Shown: positions 46,515 through 55,937 of the stretch, in pieces
How positions within the stretch are numbered: position 1 is the first letter of the stretch
How the letters are laid out: every line of letters begins with the position of its first letter
NCBI RefSeq assembly: GCF_041521385.1
Contig: NZ_CP168006.1
Span: 496,001 to 560,000, forward strand
DNA: 64,000 nt
Direction of reading: 5' to 3'
Source of the DNA: Alcaligenes faecalis
GTDB lineage: Bacteria > Pseudomonadota > Gammaproteobacteria > Burkholderiales > Burkholderiaceae_B
Made by a program: the position numbers and the translations under genes
The notes under the pieces: model-generated
Database searches by the model: none
What the model was told of the DNA's origin: nothing
The model's input: the letters and a program-made list of their open reading frames with translations, nothing else

Positions 46515-47368
46515 GAGGCCTCCCGCGTCTGAAAGCGGCGACCGAACTCTTGCGTGATACGGTCAAACAAGATGGCCAACAACACAATACCCAAACCCGC
46601 CATCAGGCCACGGCCCACCTGCAGGCGATTAATGCCTTGCAGCACTTCGTAACCCAGCCCCCGCACACCGATCATGGAGGCAATCACCACCATCGCCAGT
46701 GCCATCATGGTTGTCTGGTTAATACCGGCCATGATGTTGGGCATGGCCAACGGCAATTGCACCCCATAGAGCTGCTGCCAGCGATTGGACCCAAAAGAGC
46801 GCGAGGCTTCCAGTACTTCACTGTCGACCAGACGTATCCCCAGGTCCGTCAGACGAATCACCGGCGCAATAGCGTAAATAATGGTGGCAATCAGGGCGGC
46901 GATCTTGCCCAGATTGAACAGCATCACCACCGGAATCAGGTACACAAAGCTGGGCATGGTTTGCATCACATCCAGAATCGGCATCATGATGCGACGCAGC
47001 CAGTTAAAGCTGGCCATCAACAAACCTAGTGGTATGCCTATCAGGACAGACAGGAAAACGGCCACAATCATCAGCGCCAGGGTCTGCATGGCGGCATCCC
47101 ACAGGCCGATCAAGCCGATGAGAAACAACATGGCCCCCATAGCGACGGAAAACAGAATCCGGCGACTGGCAGCCCAACCCAGCACCACCACCACCAGCAC
47201 GACCGCCCACCACGGGCTGCTGCGCAAGATGGACTCCATGAAAACCAGCATATCCAGCAAAGGCTGGGTCAGCGCGCGCAAGGTACTGGAATAATTATCA
47301 ACCAGGTCACCCACGAACTGATCGATAGGCAAACGTAAGGCGCGCGGATCAATCAACTCAGGAAACAT
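46511..47368 (-). CDS. proW: Glycine betaine/proline ABC transporter permease ProW
   Basis: The 285-residue permease has about six helices. The EAA-type loop reads DSEVLEASRSFGSNRWQQLYGVQLPLAMPNIMAGINQTTMMALAMVVIASMIGVRGLG, which is diagnostic for ProW/OpuAB. The N-terminal tail of about 50 residues before the first helix is shorter than the long E. coli ProW extension. ATG 47368 is chosen for GGAG 8 nt upstream; the frame extends to 47410 without support. The gap of about 165 nt to proX shows no terminator that I can see. Confidence 0.93.
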   Translation of the reverse strand: MFPELIDPRALRLPIDQFVGDLVDNYSSTLRALTQPLLDMLVFMESILRSSPWWAVVLVVVVLGWAASRRILFSVAMGAMLFLIGLIGLWDAAMQTLALMIVAVFLSVLIGIPLGLLMASFNWLRRIMMPILDVMQTMPSFVYLIPVVMLFNLGKIAALIATIIYAIAPVIRLTDLGIRLVDSEVLEASRSFGSNRWQQLYGVQLPLAMPNIMAGINQTTMMALAMVVIASMIGVRGLGYEVLQGINRLQVGRGLMAGLGIVLLAILFDRITQEFGRRFQTREAS

Positions 47369-47534
47369 AAAAAACACTCCGTAAAACTCGTGCATACACG
47401 GCGCGGGCATGCTGCCCGGCCATGAGCCTGCCGGTCACACTGTAACCAGACACAAAAGCGAGGTACGGCTCAGTGCCCACACCCAAAAGAATGCAGATAC
47501 CGAGGCCGGCCTCGCTTACACAACAACACGAATA

Positions 47535-48578
47535 CTAAAGAGCGGCTTTTACGCGCTGAGCCACTTCCATGGGCACCCACTTGGACCAGATGTCCTCGTG
47601 CTCTTTCAGGAACCAGTGCGCCACATCCTCGGGCTCACCCTCGGTTTTTTCCATATGAGCCATGGTGTTGTTCATCAACTCCAAAGGCACGCTGACATTG
47701 GCCAGGAAAGCCGTCAGTTCGGGAGCTTGCTTGGAGAACTCGGTATTCACGGCAGTGAACACGGGGTTTTCTGGGTAATCGCTAGGCTCTGGATTGGCAC
47801 AATTAGGATCGGTCAGACATCCGTGCTTTTTCTCGTCATAAGCGGGCAATTCCAGCTTGACCAGATCCATGGAACCCACCAGCGGTGTGGGGTACCAGTA
47901 GTAGAACACGATGTTTTCCTTGCGCTGGTAAGCAGAGGTCAAGGCAGCCTTCTGCGTGGCACCGGTACCGGGCGAGAACAAGGTGTAGGTATCACCCAGT
48001 TTCAGGGCATTGAACAGATTGCCACTGACCACTTCACACCCCCAGCCTGCCGGGCAGCCATAAAAACGGCCTTTACCGGGTTCTTCAGGGTCTTTGAATT
48101 CATCCTTGAACTTGGGCAAATCCGCCGCGGACTTCAGTTCAGGCAGGCGCTCGGCGGTATAGCGTGGAATGAACCAGGCTTCGCCACCCATATAAATATC
48201 GCCAATACGTTTTACATTCCCCGTGGCTTGTGCCTGTTTCCAGGGATCAGCCACACTGTTGAGCCAGATTTCCGTGTTGACATCCAGGTCGCCTCGCTCC
48301 AATGCAGCCAAAGCCGGAAGCGTCTCGACCGAGATGACCTCAGTCTTGCAGCCATAGCCCTTGTCAGCGATAAAACGCTCGACTTCAGTCAGGACCAGGT
48401 TGGATTCCCAATTCATGCCGCCAAAGCGAACAGCACGATCCAGTTCGCAGGAAACCGGGGTAGCGGCTTGTGCGGCGGACGACAAACCCAGCAAAACGCT
48501 GGTCAGCACAGAGGCTTGAATCAGGGGAAAGCGGTGCAAGCGCGACTTGGCACCGGCGTGAGGGAAGTATGAAGACAT
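47535..48578 (-). CDS. proX: Glycine betaine ABC transporter periplasmic binding protein ProX
   Basis: The 347-residue protein has a signal peptide ending SAAQAA near residue 41. The mature chain begins TPVSCELDRAVRFGGMNWESNLVLTEVERFIADKGYGCKTEVI. Tryptophans in GMNWESN, EIWLNS, GEAWFIPRY and YYWYPTPL are placed as expected for the aromatic cage that binds betaine. Cysteine pairs (GCPAGWGCE and GCLTDPNC) suggest disulfides. ATG 48578 is chosen for the GGAGG upstream. It is first in proX-proW-proV. Confidence 0.9.
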   Translation of the reverse strand: MSSYFPHAGAKSRLHRFPLIQASVLTSVLLGLSSAAQAATPVSCELDRAVRFGGMNWESNLVLTEVERFIADKGYGCKTEVISVETLPALAALERGDLDVNTEIWLNSVADPWKQAQATGNVKRIGDIYMGGEAWFIPRYTAERLPELKSAADLPKFKDEFKDPEEPGKGRFYGCPAGWGCEVVSGNLFNALKLGDTYTLFSPGTGATQKAALTSAYQRKENIVFYYWYPTPLVGSMDLVKLELPAYDEKKHGCLTDPNCANPEPSDYPENPVFTAVNTEFSKQAPELTAFLANVSVPLELMNNTMAHMEKTEGEPEDVAHWFLKEHEDIWSKWVPMEVAQRVKAAL

Positions 48579-48691
48579 GATGCTCCTCCTTGAGTTACTG
48601 TGGACGCGTCCTGCATGATCAGTCAGCGCCAAGGCTAAAGGGGTGTGCGGAAGACGATGCTCTTATCGCCAATACATACCTACGTATAGAC

Positions 48692-48706
48692 GAGTGCCAG
48701 GCACTC
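48692..48706. promoter_or_regulatory. Palindrome upstream of proX
   Basis: GAGTGCC and GGCACTC form a perfect 15-bp inverted repeat about 115 nt upstream of the proX start. A weak -10-like TATACG lies downstream of it on the minus strand. The 48,579-49,113 gap holds no gene that I can support. Confidence 0.4.
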
Positions 48707-49113
48707 ACGAAAACCCGGAACGATACGTATGGGTAAACACCCTTTTTATATCGTTCTGCGCCTTGACCGAAACAAAACGGCTGGGCCAGGTCACACCGCG
48801 CGGGGCGATGATTTGGTGCGAATAGAACACGCTGCACAAGCGGTTCTGGATCGAATTGATGAATAAGACAAGAAGGCCATTCTACGGGTCTTTGCAATCA
48901 AAAACAAATTATTACTGCGCAAAACCAGTTAAAGTCAAAAATATGTCAATGGCTAAAACGCAACAAACCCCTTGTTTGGCGTGGTTTTGAGGATTTTATA
49001 AACTTTTTTTTGTTACTTAATAATTCAGAGCCAATTCAGGGGTTTAAAAACCGGGCTCCCAAAGGCCAATGAGCAGGCATAAAACCTTGTCATTGGCTCT
49101 TTGGATAACTGAC

Positions 49114-50370
49114 TTAAGGCTGATACATGTAATCCCGTCGCCATGGATACACGACGCCGGGCGCATACTCCAGTTCCTGAGCCCGTCCTACACTTTGGGC
49201 CTGAGCCAAAACCTGATGCAAGGCGATCCAGCCATGCTCAAAACCCATTGCACATCCAGCCAGATACACCCGATAAGCACGCAGGGATTTTTGGCCCTGC
49301 TCCGAATCCAGCGCCGTCTTGGCCTTGTCCAACTGACTTTCCAGTGCATCGCTCCAGGCCCACAAGGTACGCGCATAGTGGGGACGAAGATTTTCAATAT
49401 CCAGCCCTTCCAGACCGCCTTCCGCCAAATGACGCAATACATGACTGATATGAGTCAGCTCCCCACCAGGGAAAATGTATTTCTCGATAAAGTCGCCCAT
49501 CCCAGCACCCAATTGGCTATTGTCCACTCCACCGGCCGTAATACCGTGATTCAGAATCAAACCGCCGGGCTTGACCAAACGACGCAGCTTGTCAAAATAG
49601 GCCGTCAACTGTGCTCGCCCCACATGCTCGAACATACCTACCGAGGCCAGCTTGTCATAAGGCTTGAGTTCATCGAGCTCACGATAATCAAGCAGCATCA
49701 TACGGGCCCGGCCCGACAGACCTTTTTGCTCGATCAGCCCATTCACATAGGCATGCTGGTTACGGGACAAGGTAATACCTGTCACGTCCACATCGTAATG
49801 TTCAGCCGCCCACATCAACAATCCGCCCCACCCGGCACCGACATCCAGAAAACGCTCACCCGGTTGCAAGCGCAGCTTGCGGCAAATGTGATCCAGCTTG
49901 GCTTCCTGAGCCTGGGCCAGCGTCATGTCCGGTTCGCGGTAATAAGCGCAGGAATAAACCCGACGCGGGTCCAGCCACAAGGCGTAGAAATCGTCCGACA
50001 AATCGTAATGAAACTGGATCTGCTTGGCGTCCTTTTCCTGCGAGTGACGCCAGACCGAAGTCAGGTGCTTGATAATGGAGGTCAGCCAGCCCGCCTGAGC
50101 GGCATCAACTGGTGAACCCGGCAAGATATCAGCCGCCAACTGCATCAAATCCCGCATGGACCCTTCAAAGTCCATACGTCCCTCCACGTAGGCCTCACCC
50201 AACTGCCCGGACTGTCCGGCAGCCAGTTGCGCCAAGGTGGCATTGTCTTTGATCGTCAGATGAACCGATGCGTTGGCTGTTCCAACCTGCTCCCCATTGG
50301 GCAAGGTCAGTCGAACCGGGACGCTGAGTCGATCTAATTTGGCTTGGACCATGGATGAAATTGAACTCAA
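49114..50370 (-). CDS. cfa: Cyclopropane-fatty-acyl-phospholipid synthase
   Basis: Cfa transfers a methylene from SAM to cis double bonds of membrane phospholipid acyl chains, typically in stationary phase or under acid and osmotic stress. The 418-residue protein has an N-terminal lipid-binding region and a SAM domain with FLDVGAGWGGLLMWAAEHYDVDVTGITLS. HYDLSDDFYALWLDPRRVYSCAYY and SVGMFEHVG also fit. The start is probably TTG at 50370, because a strong GGAGG lies 5 nt upstream; ATG 50352 has nothing suitable. No terminator is obvious. Confidence 0.92.
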   Translation of the reverse strand: MSSISSMVQAKLDRLSVPVRLTLPNGEQVGTANASVHLTIKDNATLAQLAAGQSGQLGEAYVEGRMDFEGSMRDLMQLAADILPGSPVDAAQAGWLTSIIKHLTSVWRHSQEKDAKQIQFHYDLSDDFYALWLDPRRVYSCAYYREPDMTLAQAQEAKLDHICRKLRLQPGERFLDVGAGWGGLLMWAAEHYDVDVTGITLSRNQHAYVNGLIEQKGLSGRARMMLLDYRELDELKPYDKLASVGMFEHVGRAQLTAYFDKLRRLVKPGGLILNHGITAGGVDNSQLGAGMGDFIEKYIFPGGELTHISHVLRHLAEGGLEGLDIENLRPHYARTLWAWSDALESQLDKAKTALDSEQGQKSLRAYRVYLAGCAMGFEHGWIALHQVLAQAQSVGRAQELEYAPGVVYPWRRDYMYQP

Positions 50371-50657
50371 CTTCGCCTCCTTGCATGTAAACAAACAAAG
50401 ATGACAATGTGTCGCCTGCATCGACACACCGCACGTAAGCCGTCAATCCTGTAGCCTAATACAATCAGCCCCTGGATCCGTTGCATCAAAGTCACGAATC
50501 ACATATTTCAAACCTAAAGCACTCACCCCGATATTGACCTCACCCCATGCTAAACTGCCTGCCTTTGGCCCATTGCATCGGCTTGCATTGATGCGCGGCA
50601 CAGGGTAATGGGTTCGGGCTCTCGGCCAGGATCTGCCCCACCTTAATACTTGGCCCG

Positions 50658-51851
50658 ATGACACGCAACCACTCCCCTGCTTTTCCGCCCTGGCTCATTT
50701 TGATGGGGCTGCTCACGGCCCTGGGGCCTTTGGCCATTGACATGTACCTGCCCGCCTTCCCGGCGATGGCCCAGAGCCTGAACACCTCGGCAGGCATGGT
50801 AGAGCGCACACTGGCAAGTTTCCTCTTGGGTGTTGGTGTGGCCCAGTTGGTCTATGGCCCCATGGCAGACCGTTTCGGCCGCAAGCTGCCCTTGCTGATG
50901 GGCGTGCTGATCTTCACCACCGCTTCTTTTTTCTGTGCGCGCGCCAGCAATATTGATGAGCTCACTGCCTGGCGTATTGTGCAGGCCTTTGGAGGGGCGG
51001 CAGGCATGGCCATTCCCCGTGCCGTGATCCGGGATCGATTCGAGACCCGTGAAGCCGCCCGTGCCTTGTCCATGCTGATGCTGATCATGGGCGTCATGCC
51101 GATTCTAGCCCCGCTGATTGGCGGTCAGATCCTGCTGTTCAGTGACTGGCGCGGCATCTTCTACTTCATGGCAGGCTGTGGTGTACTCCTGTGGTTGCTG
51201 ACTTTTTTCACCATGAAAGAGTCCCTGGCCCCCGAGCACGTACTGCCACTGCAGCCCAAGCTGATTGCACATAATTACAGCGCCTTGCTGCGCGACAAGC
51301 CCTTCATGTTTTATTCCCTGGCCGCCGGTTTCAGCTCTGCGGGTATGTTTGCCTACATCGCCGGATCGCCACGCGTCTTTATTGATTTATTTTCAGTCGA
51401 ACCGCGCCATTTTGGGTTTTATTTTGGCGCCAATGCCGCCTGTTTGATTGTTTTCTCTCAGGTCAGTGCCCGCTTGCTCAATACGTACAGCCCGCCCACC
51501 TTGTTGCGCGTGGCGCAGGGACTGCAGGTAATCTTTACTGTGCTGGGCGCGACTCTGACCCTGTCGGGCGTGCTGGACCTGACCTGGCTGATGGTGACCC
51601 TGATGGGCTTTATGGCTTGCCAGGGCTTTGTAAACCCCAACTCCGCCGCCCTTGCCCTGTCTGAGCAAGGCCATCGTCTGGGAACCGCTTCGGCCCTGAT
51701 GGGCGCTTTGCAAATGTTATGTGGAGCGTTGGCCGGTTTCGCCGTCAGCAGTTGGGCTGCTCCCAATGCTTTGCCATTGACCGCGGTATTGGCGATCTGT
51801 GCCATCTTATCGTGGCTGTTTGGCCGCAATGCCGCGAGGAAAGCACGGTAA
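50658..51851 (+). CDS. Bcr/CflA family MFS multidrug efflux transporter
   Basis: The 397-residue protein has twelve helices. The family opening LGPLAIDMYLPAFPAMAQSLNTSAGMVERTLASFLLGVGVAQLVYGPMADRFGRKLPLL includes the MFS motif A (DRFGRK). AFGGAAGMAIPRAVIRDRFETREAARALSMLMLIMGVMPILAPLIGGQILL follows, both diagnostic for Bcr/CflA drug:H+ antiporters. It is divergent from cfa and precedes rpmB on the same strand, where a separate promoter is seen. Confidence 0.9.
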   Translation: MTRNHSPAFPPWLILMGLLTALGPLAIDMYLPAFPAMAQSLNTSAGMVERTLASFLLGVGVAQLVYGPMADRFGRKLPLLMGVLIFTTASFFCARASNIDELTAWRIVQAFGGAAGMAIPRAVIRDRFETREAARALSMLMLIMGVMPILAPLIGGQILLFSDWRGIFYFMAGCGVLLWLLTFFTMKESLAPEHVLPLQPKLIAHNYSALLRDKPFMFYSLAAGFSSAGMFAYIAGSPRVFIDLFSVEPRHFGFYFGANAACLIVFSQVSARLLNTYSPPTLLRVAQGLQVIFTVLGATLTLSGVLDLTWLMVTLMGFMACQGFVNPNSAALALSEQGHRLGTASALMGALQMLCGALAGFAVSSWAAPNALPLTAVLAICAILSWLFGRNAARKAR

Positions 51852-51854
51852 AAC

Positions 51855-51884
51855 TTGATCTAAGTGATTTTTCCATATTAGAAT
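51855..51884 (+). promoter_or_regulatory. Putative promoter of rpmB-rpmG
   Basis: TTGATC (51855-51860) and TAGAAT (51879-51884) are 18 nt apart, about 110 nt before rpmB. A tight palindrome CCCCAG-CA-CTGGGG (51899-51912) follows within the predicted leader. Confidence 0.6.
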
Positions 51885-51991
51885 AATCTTCTTTGTACCC
51901 CAGCACTGGGGTTAACACGATCCTAATTTTACAATCGCCCGCGGCTTTTTTCGTTTAGCGGAGGCTGATTTAGATCTCAAGGGGTATGACC

Positions 51992-52228
51992 ATGGCACGC
52001 GTATGCCAAGTGACCGGAAAAGGCCCAATGTCGGGCAACAATGTTTCGCACGCCAACAATAAAACCAAGCGTCGCTTCCTGCCAAACCTGCAGTCCCGTC
52101 GTTTCTGGGTTGAAAGTGAAAACCGCTGGGTTCGCCTGCGCGTTTCCGCTAACGCTATCCGCACCATCGACAAGAACGGTATCGACTCCGTTCTGGCCGA
52201 CATGCGCTCCCGCGGCGAAAAATACTAA
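51992..52228 (+). CDS. rpmB: 50S ribosomal protein L28
   Basis: The 78-residue protein [39 protein letters not shown] matches bacterial L28 throughout. ATG 51992 is chosen over ATG 51986 because AAGGGG then has 7-nt spacing and the family starts MARVC. rpmG follows after 35 nt. Confidence 0.97.
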   Translation: MARVCQVTGKGPMSGNNVSHANNKTKRRFLPNLQSRRFWVESENRWVRLRVSANAIRTIDKNGIDSVLADMRSRGEKY

Positions 52229-52263
52229 GCTGCGCTTCTTAAACATTTAACCAGGAGCTCATC

Positions 52264-52431
52264 ATGGCTAAAGGTATACGCGAAAAAATCAAACTCGAAT
52301 CGTCCGCCGGCACCGGTCATTTCTACACCACCACCAAAAACAAGCGCAACATGCCTGAAAAAATGGTGATCAAGAAATTTGACCCCGTCGTTCGCAAGCA
52401 CGTCGAGTACAAAGAAACCAAGCTGCGTTAA
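52264..52431 (+). CDS. rpmG: 50S ribosomal protein L33
   Basis: A 55-residue ORF from ATG 52264 to TAA 52429-52431 reads [29 protein letters not shown] and ends ETKLR, matching L33. CAGGAG lies 6 nt upstream. It has no cysteine, so it is the zinc-free form. It forms the usual rpmB-rpmG pair and ends at a strong terminator. Confidence 0.96.
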   Translation: MAKGIREKIKLESSAGTGHFYTTTKNKRNMPEKMVIKKFDPVVRKHVEYKETKLR

Positions 52432-52464
52432 TTCGCGCCCCGCACTCACTGCGGATTGGTTTTC

Positions 52465-52497
52465 AAAAAAGCCCCTGCCCTGCAGGGGTTTTTTTTG
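52465..52497 (+). terminator. Intrinsic terminator of rpmB-rpmG
   Basis: CCCCTG and CAGGGG form the stem around a short loop, flanked by AAAAAAG and eight T. Confidence 0.88.
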
Positions 52498-52593
52498 CCC
52501 CTCACAGGCTGCTGTGACAGGCCTGCCTCCTGTCTGCCATTACGCTCATGCACACTGCCCACCTTGCAGCCGTCCACAGCGAGATTTGCCCCG

Positions 52594-52599
52594 TATAAT
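52594..52599 (+). promoter_or_regulatory. Consensus -10 element upstream of leuS
   Basis: A perfect TATAAT lies about 45 nt before the leuS start; the -35 is poor (CGTCCA at 17-nt spacing). Its last two bases overlap an in-frame ATG at 52598, so that codon is unlikely to be the translation start. Confidence 0.55.
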
Positions 52600-52642
52600 G
52601 GCGGATACTCCTTTACTTTTGTCTAAAACGGTATTGCCACTC

Positions 52643-55300
52643 ATGCAGGAACGTTACAACCCCAGCGAGGTTGAACAACTCGCTCAGCAAAACTGGACCG
52701 ATCGGGACGCCTATCGCGCCGTCGAAAACGCCACCGCTCCCGATGGCTCGCTCAAACCCAAGTTTTACGCATGCTCCATGCTGCCCTACCCCAGCGGCAA
52801 GCTACATATGGGCCACGTGCGCAACTACACCATCAATGACATGATGGCGCGCCAGCTACGCATGCGCGGTTTTAACGTTCTCATGCCCATGGGCTGGGAT
52901 GCTTTTGGCATGCCCGCTGAAAACGCTGCCATCAAATCGCAAGTACCACCCGCCAAGTGGACTTACGACAACATCGCCTACATGAAAAAGCAGATGCAGG
53001 CGATGGGGCTGGCCATCGACTGGTCGCGCGAAATGTGCGCCTGCGACCCCGACTACTACAAATGGAACCAGTGGCTGTTCCTGAAGATGCTGGAAAAAGG
53101 CATTGCCTACCGCAAAACCCAGACGGTGAACTGGGACCCGGTAGACCAAACCGTTCTGGCCAACGAACAAGTGATTGAAGGCCGTGGCTGGCGCTCCGGT
53201 GCGCTGGTTGAAAAGCGTGAAATCCCCGGCTACTACCTGCGCATTACCGATTACGCCGAAGAGCTGCTGGAGACCGTAAAAACCGGCCTGCCCGGCTGGC
53301 CCGAGCGTGTGCGCCTGATGCAGGAAAACTGGATCGGCAAGAGCCAGGGCGTACGCTTTGCCTTCCCTCACGATATTCGTGACGAGCAAGGCCAACTGAT
53401 CCAGGACGGCCGTCTGTTCGTGTTCACCACCCGCGTGGACACCATCATGGGTGTTACCTTCTGTGCGGTTGCTCCTGAACACCCACTGGCTACTTTGGCC
53501 GCCCGCGACAATCCCGAGCTGGCCACCTTTATCGAAGAATGCAAGAAAGGCGGCACCACGGAAGCCGATATGGCGACCCGCGAGAAAGAAGGTCTGCCAA
53601 CCGGCCTGACGGTCAAGCACCCACTGACCGGTGCAGATGTTCCTGTCTGGGTCGGTAACTACGTCTTGATGAGCTATGGCGATGGTGCTGTCATGGGCGT
53701 GCCTGCTCACGACGAACGCGACTTCGCCTTCGCCCTGAAATACCAATTGCCTATCAATCAGGTCATTGGTGTTGAAGGCAAAGAATACGACGCTACCCAA
53801 TGGCAAGACTGGTACGGCGACAAGCAGCAAGGTCAAACCATCAATTCCGGCAAGTACGACGGCCTGACACACGTCGCTGCCGTCGATGCCATTGCCGCCG
53901 ACCTGAACGCCAAGGATCTGGGCGAAAAACAAACCACCTACCGCCTGCGCGACTGGGGCATTTCCCGTCAGCGTTACTGGGGCACCCCAATCCCGATCAT
54001 CCATTGCGACGATTGCGGTCCGGTTCCTGTTCCAGAAAAAGACCTGCCCGTGGTTCTGCCCGAAGAGCTGATTCCCGACGGCAGCGGCAACCCGCTGAAC
54101 AAGCACGAAGCCTTCCTGAAGTGCACTTGCCCTTCTTGCGGCAAACCGGCTCGCCGCGAGACGGACACCATGGACACCTTTGTGGACTCGTCCTGGTACT
54201 TCCTGCGCTACACCACACCCAATCTGAACGACTCCATGACCGATCCGCGTAGCGATTACTGGATGCCCATGGATCAGTACATCGGTGGTATTGAACACGC
54301 TGTGCTGCACTTGCTGTACGCCCGCTTCTGGACCAAAGTCATGCGCGACATGGGCCTGGTCAAGATTGACGAGCCCTTCACCCGCCTGCTGTGCCAGGGC
54401 ATGGTGCTCAATCACAGCTACACTCGCCGCACACCTCAAGGTGGTATCGAGTACTTCTGGCCTGAAACGGTCGAAAACGTCTACGACGAAAAAGGCGCGA
54501 TTATCGGCGCCCGTTTGAAGAGCGATGGTCAGCCCGTGCAATACAACGGCATTGGCACCATGTCCAAGTCCAAGAACAACGGCGTGGATCCTCAATCCCT
54601 GATCGATACGATGGGTGCGGATACCGCCCGCCTGTTCATCATGTTCGCCAGCCCGCCAGAACAGACACTGGAGTGGTCAGACTCAGGTGTGGACGGTGCC
54701 AACCGCTTCCTGCGTCGTCTATGGGCCTTCTGCTACAACCGTGCCGATGCCCTGCGCGCTGGCAACACACAAACGACCGACTGGAGCAATCTGGACGCAA
54801 CGGCCAAACGCGCCCGTCTGGAAATCCACTCCTTGCTCAAGCAAGCCAATTACGACTACGAGCGTATCCAGTACAACACGGTCGTGTCAGCTTGCATGAA
54901 AATGCTCAACACCCTGGAGCAGACACAATGGGAAGACACGCCTGCCGCACAACGTGCGCTGGCTGAAACTACCTCCATCCTGTTGCGCGTTCTGTATCCA
55001 GTTGTCCCCCACATCACCTGGCAGTTGTGGCGTGAACTGGGCTGGGCTGACGGTCAAGGCGATATGCTGGACGCTCAATGGCCTGTCGTGGATGAGCAAG
55101 CCTTGATTGCCGACGAAGTCGAGTTGATGCTGCAAGTCAACGGCAAGCTGCGCGGTTCTTTGATCGTGCCCCAGGGCGCAGAAAAGGCCGCCATTGAGCA
55201 AGCCGCAGCCGAACATGCTGCAGTACTCAAGTATTTGGAAGGCCGCCCCGCCAAACGCATCATTGTGGTGCCAGGCAAACTCGTTAACGTCGTAGGTTAA
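52643..55300 (+). CDS. leuS: Leucyl-tRNA synthetase
   Basis: LeuS charges tRNA-Leu. From ATG 52643 ([18 protein letters not shown], the family start) the protein is 885 residues. The HIGH motif appears as HMGH at 55-58 in [15 protein letters not shown]. The editing domain with [23 protein letters not shown] is present, and the KMSKS motif appears as MSKSK at 640-644 in [15 protein letters not shown]. The C-terminal anticodon and [10 protein letters not shown] regions are complete. It heads leuS-lptE-holA-proA and overlaps none of them; lptE begins 2 nt after the stop. Confidence 0.98.
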   Translation: MQERYNPSEVEQLAQQNWTDRDAYRAVENATAPDGSLKPKFYACSMLPYPSGKLHMGHVRNYTINDMMARQLRMRGFNVLMPMGWDAFGMPAENAAIKSQVPPAKWTYDNIAYMKKQMQAMGLAIDWSREMCACDPDYYKWNQWLFLKMLEKGIAYRKTQTVNWDPVDQTVLANEQVIEGRGWRSGALVEKREIPGYYLRITDYAEELLETVKTGLPGWPERVRLMQENWIGKSQGVRFAFPHDIRDEQGQLIQDGRLFVFTTRVDTIMGVTFCAVAPEHPLATLAARDNPELATFIEECKKGGTTEADMATREKEGLPTGLTVKHPLTGADVPVWVGNYVLMSYGDGAVMGVPAHDERDFAFALKYQLPINQVIGVEGKEYDATQWQDWYGDKQQGQTINSGKYDGLTHVAAVDAIAADLNAKDLGEKQTTYRLRDWGISRQRYWGTPIPIIHCDDCGPVPVPEKDLPVVLPEELIPDGSGNPLNKHEAFLKCTCPSCGKPARRETDTMDTFVDSSWYFLRYTTPNLNDSMTDPRSDYWMPMDQYIGGIEHAVLHLLYARFWTKVMRDMGLVKIDEPFTRLLCQGMVLNHSYTRRTPQGGIEYFWPETVENVYDEKGAIIGARLKSDGQPVQYNGIGTMSKSKNNGVDPQSLIDTMGADTARLFIMFASPPEQTLEWSDSGVDGANRFLRRLWAFCYNRADALRAGNTQTTDWSNLDATAKRARLEIHSLLKQANYDYERIQYNTVVSACMKMLNTLEQTQWEDTPAAQRALAETTSILLRVLYPVVPHITWQLWRELGWADGQGDMLDAQWPVVDEQALIADEVELMLQVNGKLRGSLIVPQGAEKAAIEQAAAEHAAVLKYLEGRPAKRIIVVPGKLVNVVG

Positions 55301-55302
55301 TC

Positions 55303-55935
55303 ATGTACTTAGCCCGCTTGTTTCCTTCCAGCTCCTTGTCTGTTCCTGCACCCAGGTTCTGGGGACTGGCGGGCTTGGTCATGCTGCTCAGTGTTGTTCT
55401 GACAGCGTGTGGTTTTCACCTCAAAGGCATAGCCCCGCTACCGTTCAACGCGATTTACACCAACATTACCGACAACAGCGCCTTTGGCGCGACCCTGCGT
55501 CGAACGCTATTGGCCAGTTCGCCTCAAAGCCACTTTGTGGAACGCCCACAAGAGGCTGAGGCCATCCTGCAGCAACTCTCTCTCAATCGTAGTCAGCGCG
55601 AAATCTCCATCAACGCCAAGGGCCAAGTGGAAGAGTACGAACTGCAACTGACCTTTGTATTTGAGCTACTGGACGCCAAAGGCCGCGCCGTGCTGCCCCC
55701 CACCACGTTGAATGTCATACGGGAAGTGCCTTACGACGCCGAAGCCGTCCAAGCCAAAGACAGCGAAATCGAGATGATTTTCCGTGATATGGAACAATCC
55801 TTGATCAACCGCATTGTGCGTCGCCTAAGTTCGCCTGATGTCACCAGCGCCTACCACTTCCTAAGCAATCAGCCCGAGGTCAGCTCCATGGAAGAATTGG
55901 AACTGCTGCCCAACCGACCACAGGCACCACTGTAA
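55303..55935 (+). CDS. lptE: LPS assembly lipoprotein LptE
   Basis: LptE plugs the LptD barrel and helps insert lipopolysaccharide into the outer membrane. The 210-residue protein has a signal peptide ending in the lipobox LTAC with C36, then GFHLKGIAPLPFNAIYTN, the classic LptE start. ISINAKGQVEEYELQLTFVFELLDAKGR and LIRRIVRRL-like C-terminal helix (SLINRIVRRL) also match. It lies between leuS and holA, its usual place in proteobacteria. Confidence 0.95.
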   Translation: MYLARLFPSSSLSVPAPRFWGLAGLVMLLSVVLTACGFHLKGIAPLPFNAIYTNITDNSAFGATLRRTLLASSPQSHFVERPQEAEAILQQLSLNRSQREISINAKGQVEEYELQLTFVFELLDAKGRAVLPPTTLNVIREVPYDAEAVQAKDSEIEMIFRDMEQSLINRIVRRLSSPDVTSAYHFLSNQPEVSSMEELELLPNRPQAPL

Positions 55936-55937
55936 AG

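Noticed and set aside
48619-48897. 92-codon minus-strand ORF upstream of proX
   Set aside because: It overlaps the proX promoter region and palindrome and resembles no family.
52379-52642. Longer leuS reading frame, including ATG 52598
   Set aside because: It would cross rpmG and its terminator; the 52598 ATG overlaps a TATAAT box. The family start is at 52643.
52856-54595. 579-codon minus-strand ORF
   Set aside because: It is antisense to leuS and has no recognisable domain.
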